Shown here piece after piece: positions 1-8,217 of a stretch of DNA of 64,000 nt. The translations under genes were made by a program, and so were the position numbers. Location of the stretch: positions 1,116,001 through 1,180,000 of the forward strand of contig NZ_CP134867.1 in the NCBI RefSeq assembly GCF_031954525.1, read 5' to 3'. The stretch's first letter is position 1. Every line of letters begins with the position of its first letter. The DNA comes from Dyella sp. BiH032 (GTDB lineage: Bacteria; Pseudomonadota; Gammaproteobacteria; Xanthomonadales; Rhodanobacteraceae). The notes under the pieces were generated by a model. That model made no database searches. It saw only the letters and a program-made list of their open reading frames with translations, and had not been told where the DNA came from.

Positions 1-150
1 GGCGTAATCGCCGGCACGCAGCTCGGCGATCACCTTCTGCGCGTAAGCCGATTCGGCCTGGGGGGCGATCTTGTCGAGCATGTCCTGCTGACTGCAGGCA
101 GCCGCCAGGATGCCGACCAAGGCCAGCAGCAGAAGCCGCAAGAAACGCAT
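1..150 (-). CDS. Lipoprotein of unknown function, N-terminal 50 residues (gene runs off the window)
   Basis: The minus strand codes from an ATG at 150-148 to the window edge. The visible N-terminus is a lipoprotein signal: two early arginines, a Leu-rich core and the lipobox LAAAC (Cys19), so the mature protein should be lipid-anchored, probably in the outer membrane because the residues after Cys are Ser-Gln rather than Asp. A purine-rich AGGGGGA element precedes the ATG. The gene lies about 100 bases downstream of the FAD-linked oxidase on the same strand. The visible part does not reveal the family. Confidence 0.7.
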   Translation of the reverse strand, partial: MRFLRLLLLALVGILAAACSQQDMLDKIAPQAESAYAQKVIAELRAGDYA

Positions 151-195
151 CGTTGTCCCCCTATCGATGAGCGCGCAGGCGCGGCGCGAAGGGCC

Positions 196-203
196 TATAT
201 ATC
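196..203 (-). promoter_or_regulatory. Candidate -10 element for the lipoprotein gene
   Basis: The minus strand reads GATATATA here, an AT-rich patch in an otherwise GC-rich gap between the oxidase stop and the lipoprotein ATG. No convincing -35 is visible, so this is only a weak promoter candidate. Confidence 0.25.
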
Positions 204-250
204 AGCAAGTCCAAGCCGGCGGACAGTGGAAACGTTGCACGTGCCGACGC

Positions 251-1621
251 TTAAGGCAGCAGCTTGCCCGGGTTGAGAATGCCGTCGGGATCGAAAGCGT
301 TTTTCACACTGCGCATTAAGCCCAGTGTGGCGGGCTCCAGCGCCAGCGGCATGAACTCGCGCTTCACCAGCCCGATGCCGTGCTCGCCCGACAGCGTCCC
401 CTCCAGCCGGATCACCAGCGCGAACACTTCGGCGAGGCAGGCGTGCGCGCGCTCGCGCTCGGCCTCGTCGCGGGGCAGCAGGTTCACGTGCAGGTTGCCG
501 TTGCCGGCGTGGCCGAAGCTGACGATGAGCACGTCGTGCTTCGCGGCCAGCACCTTGATGCCGTCCACCAGCTCGGGCAGGTGGCTGACGGGTACCACCA
601 CGTCCTCGTTGATCTTGTTCGGCGAGATGGTGCGCTGGGCCGGCGAAAGGGCCTTGCGGGCGGACCATAGTGCCTGGGTTTCCTCGGCGGTCTGGGCCAC
701 CTGCAAGCTCTCCAGTCCGTCGCCGCGCGCGGCGCGGGATACCGCCTCGACGGCGCCCGGCAGTGTGTCCGGTTCGCCATCCACCTCGATCATCAGCATG
801 GCGCCGGCTACCGGCACACTGTCGCCGCCATGGTCACGGGCGAGCTTGAGGGCGACGTCGTCGATGAATTCCAGCGCGCAGGGTGTCACCGGCTGCGCCA
901 TGATCCGCGCCACGGCACGGGCGGCGGCACCGACGTCGCGATAGGTGGCGCGCAGCGTGCGCAGGCCGCTGGGCTTGGGCGTGAGCTTGAGGGTGGCCTC
1001 GGTGATCAGCGCGAGCGTGCCTTCGGCGCCGATCAGCAGCCGGGTGAGGTCATAACCAGTGGAACCCTTGCTGGTGTACGTGCCGCAGCGGAAGCCTTCG
1101 CCGGTCCCGGCGACCGCGCGCAGGCCAAGCGTGTTCTCGCGGGGGCTGCCGTACTTTACCGTGCGCGGCCCGGCCGAGTTGCAAGCGAGGTTGCCGCCGA
1201 TGCTGCACCAGGGCGACGAGGTGGGATCGGGCGGCCAGAAGAAGCCGTGAGGTTTCAGCGCCTGCTGCAGGTCGCCGTTGAGCACGCCGGGTTCGACCAC
1301 GGCCAGCCGGTTGTCCGGATCGATGCGCAGGATGCGGTTCATCCGCTCGAAGCTGGCCACGACGCCGCCGGCCACCGGCACGGTGGCGCCCGTCGTATTG
1401 GTGCCGCGCCCGCGGGCCACGAGCGGGGTCCGGTATTCACGACAGGCCTTGACCAGCGCCTCCACCTGCTCGTGCGTGGTGGGAAAGACCACGGCATCGG
1501 GCAGCGCGTTGCGGCGGGAGTTGTCGTAGGCGTAGGCGAGGCGCTCAGCCTCGCCCAGCGCCAGGGTGTCGCCGGGAAAGATGGCGCGCAGGATATCGGG
1601 CAGGGCGGCGGGCAGCGTCAT
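251..1621 (-). CDS. FAD-linked oxidase, GlcD/D-lactate dehydrogenase type
   Basis: A 456-residue flavoprotein of the vanillyl-alcohol-oxidase fold (FAD_binding_4 plus FAD-oxidase C-terminal domain), the family of D-lactate dehydrogenase (cytochrome) and GlcD. The N-terminal half has the FAD-binding segment with RGRGTNTTG near residue 70 and SIGGNLACNSAGPRTVKYG near 141. The C-terminal half has the metal/substrate motifs FGHAGNGNLHVN and SGEHGIG. These enzymes oxidise 2-hydroxy acids to 2-oxo acids and pass electrons to quinone or cytochrome. The length is normal for a single-subunit member and no glcE or glcF partner is adjacent, so D-lactate or D-2-hydroxyglutarate are the likeliest substrates; the sequence alone does not choose between them. 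It is on the same strand as, and 42 bases downstream of, the virD4 stop, and marks the far edge of the secretion locus. Confidence 0.85.
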   Translation of the reverse strand: MTLPAALPDILRAIFPGDTLALGEAERLAYAYDNSRRNALPDAVVFPTTHEQVEALVKACREYRTPLVARGRGTNTTGATVPVAGGVVASFERMNRILRIDPDNRLAVVEPGVLNGDLQQALKPHGFFWPPDPTSSPWCSIGGNLACNSAGPRTVKYGSPRENTLGLRAVAGTGEGFRCGTYTSKGSTGYDLTRLLIGAEGTLALITEATLKLTPKPSGLRTLRATYRDVGAAARAVARIMAQPVTPCALEFIDDVALKLARDHGGDSVPVAGAMLMIEVDGEPDTLPGAVEAVSRAARGDGLESLQVAQTAEETQALWSARKALSPAQRTISPNKINEDVVVPVSHLPELVDGIKVLAAKHDVLIVSFGHAGNGNLHVNLLPRDEAERERAHACLAEVFALVIRLEGTLSGEHGIGLVKREFMPLALEPATLGLMRSVKNAFDPDGILNPGKLLP

Positions 1622-1662
1622 GCGCCAAGTCTAGCGCCGACGCCGCCTCTTGCCGCAGGCGT

Positions 1663-3342
1663 TCAGACGGCCAGGGTGGGAATCGCCACCTTGGGCATCA
1701 GGCGGGAGGTGAAGTAGCTGTCCTTGTAGTACCGGATCTTTTCGCACATCACCGGATGCGGAATGCCTTCGTACAGGAACACTTCTTTCTCCATGCCCAT
1801 CGCCTTCAGCTCCTGCGGGAGCATCAGCGCGCGGCGTTCTTCCGACTCGCTGCGCGACACGTCGCGCCCCTTGCCGCGCGTGACGTTTTCCTTGCGCACG
1901 GTGGTGTAACCGAGCATTTCCGAGTAGTCGTTGGCGTCCTGCTGCTCGCGCGGCGCGTACACGATCTGCAGCGCGTGGTTGGTGATGAGCGTGCGCGCCA
2001 CTTCCTTGCCGTAGACGGCGTCCAGCTGCGCCACGCTCTGGATGATCGGCAGCAGGCGGATGTTGTAACCGGCCATGTACGACACCGCCGAGGCGATGAT
2101 GTCCACCCTGCCGATCGAGGTGAACTCGTCCATGAGCAGCAGGCACTGGTGCTTGAGCGCCTGGTTGTTCTGCGGCAGTTCCTTGGTGTTCTGGTTGATC
2201 AGCTGGCTGAAGAACAGATTCACGATCAGCCGGCTCTCGGCCAGCTTGTTCGGCTGGATGCCGATGTAGATGGTCATGCGCTTCTTGCGCACATCGGTGA
2301 GCAGGAAGTCGTCGTCGCTGGTGGCTGCGTCCAGCACCGGGTTGATCCAGGCGTTCAGCGGCTCCTTGAAGCTGCCCAGGATCGACGCGAAGGTCTCGTT
2401 CGCCTGGGACAGCAGGTTGGCGAAGGCCGACTGCGCGTTGCTGCTGAGGAACGGCTGCTGCGACATCCACTGGTACAGCTGGCGGATGTCCGAGCCGTCG
2501 CCGGAAGAAAGGCGGTAAACCGCGCCGAGCGTCGGCTTGTCGCGCAGCACCAGCGGCAGGCCTTTCTTCTCGTCGTGGTCCCACTTCTCGAACAGATAGA
2601 GCGTGAACGCCATGAAGGCATTGCGGGCCTGGCTCACCCAGAATTTCTGGTCGTCCGAGCCGTCCGGGTAGAGCATCGCCGCGATGCTCATCAGGTCCGA
2701 CACGCGGAACGCCGAGTCCTTCGACACGTAGCGCAGCGGATTCCAGCGATGCGAGCGGCGGTCTTCGGCGAACGGATTGAACAGGTAGATCTCGTGGCCC
2801 TGGCTGGCGCGCCAGCCGGAGGTCAGCTCGTAGTTCTCCTGCTTGATGTCCAGCACCACCATCGATTCCTGGTAGTCGAGCAGGTTGGGGATCACCACGC
2901 CCACGCCTTTGCCCGAGCGGGTCGGCGCGGCCAGGATCACGAACTGCTGGCCGCTCAGGCGCACGAGGTCGCCCTTGTACTTGCCTACCAAGACGCCGTC
3001 CGGAGATGCCTTGAGCATGCCGGCCTTGCGCAGGTCGCCACCGTTGGCGAAGCGGGCGTCGCCGTGCATGGAGGGCTTGTGTTCCCTCGCGATGAAGTAG
3101 AACCCCACCATCCAGAGCAGGATCGGCAGGCCGAAGCCGATATAGCCGGACCATTTGATCTTGCCGGCGTACGGCTGCACCTGCGGCAGGTCCAGTGCGG
3201 AGACGTACTGGTAATACGTATTCCACGACAGCGGAACGTCCACCTTCATCAGCAGGCGTACCAGCCATCCGGAGAAGAACACGCCGGCGACCAAGGCGGC
3301 CAGGAACAGGCCGCCTGCCCAATACCATTTGGTCTTGCTCAT
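1663..3342 (-). CDS. virD4: Type IV secretion coupling protein VirD4
   Basis: A 559-residue inner-membrane ATPase that selects effectors and hands them to the VirB channel. Two N-terminal membrane helices (about residues 8-30 and 66-84) are followed by the TraG/VirD4 domain with Walker A APTRSGKGV at 139-147 and Walker B CLLLMDEFTSIGR. In Xanthomonas citri the all-alpha domain of VirD4 binds the XVIPCD of effectors, and the three XVIPCD proteins encoded just upstream fit that partnership. The gene is the last of the long minus-strand vir locus, after the lipase module and a small secreted protein. This differs from X. citri, where virD4 is close to virB7. A GGAT-like element precedes the ATG. 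Confidence 0.95.
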   Translation of the reverse strand: MSKTKWYWAGGLFLAALVAGVFFSGWLVRLLMKVDVPLSWNTYYQYVSALDLPQVQPYAGKIKWSGYIGFGLPILLWMVGFYFIAREHKPSMHGDARFANGGDLRKAGMLKASPDGVLVGKYKGDLVRLSGQQFVILAAPTRSGKGVGVVIPNLLDYQESMVVLDIKQENYELTSGWRASQGHEIYLFNPFAEDRRSHRWNPLRYVSKDSAFRVSDLMSIAAMLYPDGSDDQKFWVSQARNAFMAFTLYLFEKWDHDEKKGLPLVLRDKPTLGAVYRLSSGDGSDIRQLYQWMSQQPFLSSNAQSAFANLLSQANETFASILGSFKEPLNAWINPVLDAATSDDDFLLTDVRKKRMTIYIGIQPNKLAESRLIVNLFFSQLINQNTKELPQNNQALKHQCLLLMDEFTSIGRVDIIASAVSYMAGYNIRLLPIIQSVAQLDAVYGKEVARTLITNHALQIVYAPREQQDANDYSEMLGYTTVRKENVTRGKGRDVSRSESEERRALMLPQELKAMGMEKEVFLYEGIPHPVMCEKIRYYKDSYFTSRLMPKVAIPTLAV

Positions 3343-3444
3343 GAGAATCCGACTCGCATCCGTTGCTCCGAAGCCTGCGTGCTTCGGCCCCTGTTGATTC
3401 GTTTCCGTACTGCAGGCATCGCGACGTCGATGCCTTGAAACTGA

Positions 3445-3792
3445 TCAGTGCTGATAAGGCGTCGTGTCCGGCGAGCCGTTCCTGCCATCCCAGGAGCCCC
3501 GGCTCATGGCCTGCGGACAGACTTGTTGGTACTGGCTAAGAGAATCCCAGTCCGCGGCTGTCCAGGGCTTGCCATATTCGTTGGGCGGATCGCACCAGGG
3601 GGCTTCCATATAGGTGGCTGAAATGGGATCGATAGGCCACCAGCATTTGTCCGGCTCCTTCTGCCCTTGCGTGCAGAACAGGAAGGGATCGTTATCGCGA
3701 TACCGGAGCTCCTGATAGAACCCTTTGTCCTGGAAAGCATGCGCTTCCGCGCACAGCATCAGCATTGCCCCAACCAACATCCTGCGTTTCAT
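3445..3792 (-). CDS. Small secreted Cys/Trp-rich protein in the X-T4SS locus
   Basis: A 115-residue protein starting with a Sec signal peptide (Lys-Arg-Arg, hydrophobic core, cleavage likely after AEAHA). The mature part of about 96 residues is rich in Trp, Tyr and Pro and holds four cysteines, suggesting disulfides in the periplasm. AAGGAG lies at good spacing before the ATG. It sits between the lipase effector and virD4 in the same direction. I do not recognise the family. Options are an accessory part of the T4SS (X. citri also has a small exported protein beside virD4) or an extra immunity protein for the lipase. Confidence 0.7.
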   Translation of the reverse strand: MKRRMLVGAMLMLCAEAHAFQDKGFYQELRYRDNDPFLFCTQGQKEPDKCWWPIDPISATYMEAPWCDPPNEYGKPWTAADWDSLSQYQQVCPQAMSRGSWDGRNGSPDTTPYQH

Positions 3793-3895
3793 GCGTGCTC
3801 CTTGGTATCCATACGAAGAGGCGCCCCCTGGCGTCCGGCTAGTTTAAACGGCTTTTGTTGACAAACGTGGCCCGCGCCGCCTGGTCTCACAGGGG

Positions 3896-5311
3896 TCAAG
3901 CGCCGAGGTAAGGCCCCTGCCGCTGTTGTGTGGACTGGTTCACATCCCGCTGGGTGGCGGCCTGTTGCTGCGCTACCTGTTCCCACTGGGCGCTGCTGCT
4001 GCCGATAGGTGTCTGGGCGGCTTCGGCCGTGGCTGCCCCGGCCACGCGCTTGAAGGGCGATGCTACGTCGCCCTGCACTGCATAGGCCTGCTGGCCGTCC
4101 TCACTGAGGACGATCCTGTCGATGCGTTCCAGACCGTCCCGGCGCGCAGCCACCACCATCGCCGCTGCCAGCTGATCGCTCTGCTGATCCGGAGTGCGTT
4201 GCCGTTCGGCGTCCAATGTATGCACGGCGGCACGGGCCTGCTGAAACAGGGCGTGGTCCGGGTGATCGGGCTGGTCCAGCCGGGTGTGCGTCCCGTGCGC
4301 ATGGCGATCGAACCATTCGTCGGGATGGGTCAGGGTATGGAAGGCGCGCGACGCGCGTTCGCCGACGGCCTCGAAAGCATGCCCCACATCCTCGGCGGCG
4401 TGTTCCACGGCGTGGCCGAGCGCGTGGGCGCCCTCGGACACCTTCTCGGCCACCGTATGCCCCACTTCCTCCACGCCATGCACCACCGCCCTGGGCAGCT
4501 CCCAGGGGGCCGGCAGCACCGTCCGCACGTCGCGGACATCCTCGCGATAGCGGTCGATCATGCCCCTGTGCTGCTGATACAGCGCCTCGCCTTCCGGGCC
4601 GGCGATGGGATGGCCGAGGATCTTGTTGTCGGGAACGAAGTTGTCGACGGCGTGGGCGGTGAAGTCCGTCGCCTTGATGGGATTGCGAGGGCTGAGCGGA
4701 CCGCTGTCGTCGCGATACCCGGCCTTGCCCAGGGTTTCGATGTCCTGCGGGGCGGCATAGATGCGCACCTCGCCGAAGTGCGGACTCGCCGCGCTGACCA
4801 GGTCGCCGGCGCGAACGTGGTCGATCACCTGGTGGCCGCCTTCGGGTATGCCGTAAAGAAGACCCGCCGCGCCATAGGCATTGAAGGTCTCGCCCTTGAG
4901 GTCGTACTTCGCGGCGGCGATCTCCGCCAGCGTCCCGCCCAGGGAATGGCCGGTCACGGTGACGTCCACGGGGCGATGGTTCAAGTCGGCGTCCAACCGC
5001 GCGCGTTCCAGCACGCGTTCGGTGAAAGCCTGCGCATCCGGCGCCTGGGCGTTGAGCCCGGTGAGTACCATGCCGGCGTCCACGCCTCCATCCTGGAGCG
5101 GTTCGCGGTCGAATTCGGTCCCGCGGAAGGCGATGACGATCTGGTGCGTGTCGCTGCGCTGGTAGGCCGTCGCCTGGAAGCCGGTCCGCGGATCGTCCGC
5201 ATGGTCGATGACCACGTACTCGGCACCGCCGGCGTTCACCGTCTGCCGGAGGCGCGCGTCCTGGTAGGCGTGGCGCGCGAGCAGGGCGTACTCGGTGGTG
5301 TCGATGCTCAT
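3896..5311 (-). CDS. X-T4SS effector: class-3-like lipase with C-terminal XVIPCD
   Basis: A 471-residue protein without a signal peptide. The N-terminal half is an alpha/beta hydrolase of the class 3 lipase type: nucleophile elbow TGHSLGG with Ser123, and Asp170 and His220 as plausible triad partners. A helical, Ala/His/Glu-rich linker (about 270-340) leads to an XVIPCD at about 343-471, recognised by GLERIDRIVLSEDGQQAYAV followed by QGDVASPFKR and a Gln-rich tail. The XVIPCD is the VirD4-docking signal of Xanthomonadales T4SS toxins. The predicted role is phospholipid hydrolysis in the envelope of attacked bacteria. The ATG is chosen because it overlaps the stop of the upstream exported protein by four bases (ATGA), which implies translational coupling to its likely immunity gene. 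Confidence 0.88.
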   Translation of the reverse strand: MSIDTTEYALLARHAYQDARLRQTVNAGGAEYVVIDHADDPRTGFQATAYQRSDTHQIVIAFRGTEFDREPLQDGGVDAGMVLTGLNAQAPDAQAFTERVLERARLDADLNHRPVDVTVTGHSLGGTLAEIAAAKYDLKGETFNAYGAAGLLYGIPEGGHQVIDHVRAGDLVSAASPHFGEVRIYAAPQDIETLGKAGYRDDSGPLSPRNPIKATDFTAHAVDNFVPDNKILGHPIAGPEGEALYQQHRGMIDRYREDVRDVRTVLPAPWELPRAVVHGVEEVGHTVAEKVSEGAHALGHAVEHAAEDVGHAFEAVGERASRAFHTLTHPDEWFDRHAHGTHTRLDQPDHPDHALFQQARAAVHTLDAERQRTPDQQSDQLAAAMVVAARRDGLERIDRIVLSEDGQQAYAVQGDVASPFKRVAGAATAEAAQTPIGSSSAQWEQVAQQQAATQRDVNQSTQQRQGPYLGA

Positions 5312-6000
5312 GGCGCCGTCTCCTCCGCCCGTAGCGTGATGGCGAAGGTGTCGTGGGCGTCCTGCTGGAAATCGGCGCGGCTGGGGTTGCCGATGTCGAC
5401 GCGCTCGACGTCTGCGTGAAGGTACGAGCGCTTCGCGAAATAACGGGTCACGGGTCTGCCGGCGAGAATCTCGCTCATGAAGATCGCCGGGCTGAAATCC
5501 ACCTTGCCGACCCTGAGTTCCGCGCTGGCGCCGACCACGCCCCAATGGCAGATGCCCATGCCGTAGTAGTCCTCGTCGAGGAGCGCGTCGGCATAGAAGC
5601 TGCCCTTGTAGGTGCCGTCGTTGAGCCGGGTGAGTTCGACGGGTATCCGCTTTTCGGGCGCGAGCGTGGCGCCGCTGATCGGCGTGAGGGGAACGCAGCG
5701 ATCATTGGTGACCTTGTAGTCCACCACCCCCGTGACCGCGTCGAACAATCCTGGCGCGCCCTCGATCGTCAAGGTGATTTCGTAGCGCTTGCGCGGCGTG
5801 GGGTTCGGCTTGATGTCGGGTTGTTTCATGGGATGACCGAAGGCTGTGGTTGACGTTGCCAGGAACAGGACGAGCAGAGACAAGGTGGCGCGTAGCTGCC
5901 TGACCGGCGAACTCCGCGGGCAGCAGCCCGCGCCCCGTCGATGATGACGAGGCCCCCGGCTGTCCGTCCGGGCATCGTGGGCTGCGGTGGCGTCATTCAT
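5308..6000 (-). CDS. Exported protein, candidate immunity protein for the lipase effector
   Basis: A protein of about 231 residues whose stop overlaps the ATG of the lipase effector. A hydrophobic stretch LSLLVLFLATSTTAFG looks like a signal peptide, followed by a roughly 175-residue mature domain with three cysteines and an alternating beta-type pattern (KRYEITLTIEGAPG, FDAVTGVVDYKVTNDRC). It should act in the periplasm, where an X-T4SS lipase arrives. The start is uncertain: the ATG at 6000 gives an unusually long n-region and has no clear ribosome binding site; an ATG at 6030 and a TTG just before the signal core are alternatives. The family is not recognised; the immunity role comes from the order and the coupled overlap, as in known X-Tfi/X-Tfe pairs. 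Confidence 0.7.
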   Translation of the reverse strand: MNDATAAHDARTDSRGPRHHRRGAGCCPRSSPVRQLRATLSLLVLFLATSTTAFGHPMKQPDIKPNPTPRKRYEITLTIEGAPGLFDAVTGVVDYKVTNDRCVPLTPISGATLAPEKRIPVELTRLNDGTYKGSFYADALLDEDYYGMGICHWGVVGASAELRVGKVDFSPAIFMSEILAGRPVTRYFAKRSYLHADVERVDIGNPSRADFQQDAHDTFAITLRAEETAP

Positions 6001-6156
6001 GGGTATCGCATCCGAAGATGCCGGTGGCATGTGCCGTCAGCGTCGGCAGCGCCCAGTGCCCTTTTGCTGCAGTGGCCACACGTCTGCGCGGCCCGCGAAG
6101 CGGCATGCGCGAGACATGGGTGGGACGCTGACTCTCGAAGAAGCCGATGCTCATGT

Positions 6157-6774
6157 TCAATGCACGATCGTCTGGAAGGCGGCCGGATTGCTGGGCGATG
6201 CCACACGGGCGTACTCGCCCGCCACGACCAGGTTCTTGCCGTTCATGTGCATGCCTTCCTCGCCTTTGTCGACCCAGGCCGAGTAGGCATCGGTGACGCC
6301 CGGGACGGCGACGTCGCGGATGCCTTGGACATCACCGGTCGCCAACGCCAGGTCGACCACTTGCAACCGTGTCTGCGCCTGGCCGCCGGCCTGGCTGTCC
6401 GACTGCTGCAGCACGTAGAGCGAATCGCGGTTTCGTACGCAATGCGTGGCGCGGGCTTGCTGGGTGTTGGCCGGCAGAGCGAGGGCGCGGCTCCACAGTA
6501 CGCGGTTGGCGACGGTGTCCTCGACATAGACGAAGGGGCGCTGGTGTGCGCCGTCCTCATCGGCCACGGCGCCGACGACGCAGTGGCGGTTCGCGTCCAA
6601 TGTGGTGGAAGTGAACGAGGCGAAGCCTTGCGGCACCGTGTCGCCCGCCTTGACGCTCGCCGACGGAGCGTCGGGAGCGGATTCCTCCCGGTCCGGTGCC
6701 GCGGCCACGGCCACGCCGGCGCAGAGCAGCAGCGCCGGCAGCAAGCCTCTGACCCTTCCCGACGTGTCGAACAT
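6157..6774 (-). CDS. Periplasmic protein, second candidate immunity protein
   Basis: A 205-residue protein with a signal peptide (VRGLLPALLLCAGVAVAAA) and AGGAG upstream of the ATG. The mature part has paired segments that look like beta-propeller or beta-sandwich strands (RLQVVDLALATGDVQGIRDV, LVVAGEYARVAS) and two cysteines. It starts 80 bases after the NlpC/P60 effector and precedes the other candidate immunity gene, so it could belong to either the NlpC/P60 effector or the lipase. The family is not recognised. The role is inferred from position only. Confidence 0.65.
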   Translation of the reverse strand: MFDTSGRVRGLLPALLLCAGVAVAAAPDREESAPDAPSASVKAGDTVPQGFASFTSTTLDANRHCVVGAVADEDGAHQRPFVYVEDTVANRVLWSRALALPANTQQARATHCVRNRDSLYVLQQSDSQAGGQAQTRLQVVDLALATGDVQGIRDVAVPGVTDAYSAWVDKGEEGMHMNGKNLVVAGEYARVASPSNPAAFQTIVH

Positions 6775-6854
6775 ACCGATGTCTCCTAGATTGTCCTCAG
6801 GCGCAGACCAAGGTACGGCCCGGCGCGTCTTTCGCCGCGCCGGGCCGCTGCCAC

Positions 6855-8183
6855 TCAGTGGCTCATGCCCGGCTGGGTCGGCTGCTGGGTCCGCGATGCT
6901 TCCTGCTGCTGGGTCGGCGACTGCGTGCCCTGGGTGTGCTGCAGTGCCGCTCCGCTCTGTTCCAGGGGGGTATTGATCCCCTGCGCGGTATCGACCTCGG
7001 CAACGCGCTTGAGCGGCGAGCGAAGATCGCCCTGGACCGCGTACGTGCGCGAGGCATCCTCGCTCAGCACGGCGTGGTCGATGCGCTGCAGACCCTCCTG
7101 GCGAGCCTTCACCGCCAGCGAGCCGGCCAGCTGCCCGCTTTCCGGACCGGATGGCCGCTGGTGTTGCGCGTCGAGCCGGTGCACCGCGTCCAGCGCCTGC
7201 TTGAACATGGCGTATTCCGGGTGGGCGGGGTTGTCCAGGCGCATCGGCGCCTGTTCGTGGGGGCGTGCGTGCTGGGCCAGTTCCACCTGGTGATGCAGTG
7301 CCTTGTTCGTCTCCGGCCCTGCCACGCCATCGGGCTTCAAGCCGTGGTCGCGCTGGAACGAGCGCAGTGCTTCGTCGGTCTGCGGGCCGAAGCGGCCGTC
7401 CGGGTGGAGCGGTGCTTCGCGCGAGGGGTAGCCCAGGGCAGCCAGCTGGTTCTGCAGGCTCGTGACGTCGCCGCCGCGGGCGCCCTTGTGCAGATACTCC
7501 TCGTGAGGCCTTTCATGATGCTGAGCCGTGGCAGCTGCAGCATGGCCGGCGGCTGGCGCATGACGGCGATGCCCAGGCGTGGGCGCGTCGGGAATATCGA
7601 CCTTGGCATGGCCATGCAGCGGTTCGCGTACCTGGAATTCCGGCTTGGCGCGCAAGGCGCCGACGATCTGGAAATCGCCGCCGTTCCAGTAGCTCTTCTG
7701 GCCGCCGATCTCGCCCATCGCCTTGGTGAGCGCCGGGCCCGTGCTGACCTGGGAGCCGTAGAACTCGATGTTCCCCTTGTCGTCGTAGCCCTTGAAGATG
7801 CCGACGTGCCGGCCATGGCTGCTGTTGAACATCAGGATGTCGCCCGGCTGCAGGGAGCCCGGTGTCTTGCGGGCTTCTTCCGCGGGCACTACGTCGAAGT
7901 GCTGCTTGGCGTATCCGGTGACCTTGGAACCTTCGAACAGTTGGGACGTGGCGAAAGGCGTATCGCCGACGTCATAACCTGCGTTCTTCAGCCCGCGCCA
8001 GACGAGCGACGAGCAGTCGACGCCGTACAGGCCGTCCTTGTCCAGGTCCTGTTCGGTACGGCTGCCGTCGGTGCGTTTGTTCGACGAGCTGTTATGCAGG
8101 CTGATGTCGCTGCGGCCGTATTCGTACTTGCGGCCTTCCAGTTCGAAATGACGGTAAGCCTCATCCAGAATTTCGCGACCCAT
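6855..8183 (-). CDS. X-T4SS effector: NlpC/P60-like hydrolase, peptidoglycan-binding domain, XVIPCD
   Basis: A 442-residue protein without a signal peptide. Residues about 1-175 resemble the NlpC/P60 (or CHAP) papain-like fold: Cys57 in YGVDCSSLVW, then PGDILMF and His126 in GRHVGIF. Such enzymes cut amide bonds in peptidoglycan stems or bridges. A PG_binding_1 domain follows (about 231-297: KGARGGDVTSLQNQLAALGY, DGRFGPQTDEALRSFQRDHG). The C-terminal XVIPCD contains GLQRIDHAVLSEDASRTYAV, QGDLRSPLKR and a Gln/Thr-rich tail. GGAGGA lies right before the ATG. The preceding lipoprotein gene, 34 bases upstream, is the likely immunity partner. It should be a VirD4-delivered wall-degrading toxin acting in the periplasm of target cells. 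Confidence 0.88.
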   Translation of the reverse strand: MGREILDEAYRHFELEGRKYEYGRSDISLHNSSSNKRTDGSRTEQDLDKDGLYGVDCSSLVWRGLKNAGYDVGDTPFATSQLFEGSKVTGYAKQHFDVVPAEEARKTPGSLQPGDILMFNSSHGRHVGIFKGYDDKGNIEFYGSQVSTGPALTKAMGEIGGQKSYWNGGDFQIVGALRAKPEFQVREPLHGHAKVDIPDAPTPGHRRHAPAAGHAAAATAQHHERPHEEYLHKGARGGDVTSLQNQLAALGYPSREAPLHPDGRFGPQTDEALRSFQRDHGLKPDGVAGPETNKALHHQVELAQHARPHEQAPMRLDNPAHPEYAMFKQALDAVHRLDAQHQRPSGPESGQLAGSLAVKARQEGLQRIDHAVLSEDASRTYAVQGDLRSPLKRVAEVDTAQGINTPLEQSGAALQHTQGTQSPTQQQEASRTQQPTQPGMSH

Positions 8184-8217
8184 AAATCCTCCGTGTGGTC
8201 GTTGCAGAAAAGGCTGC

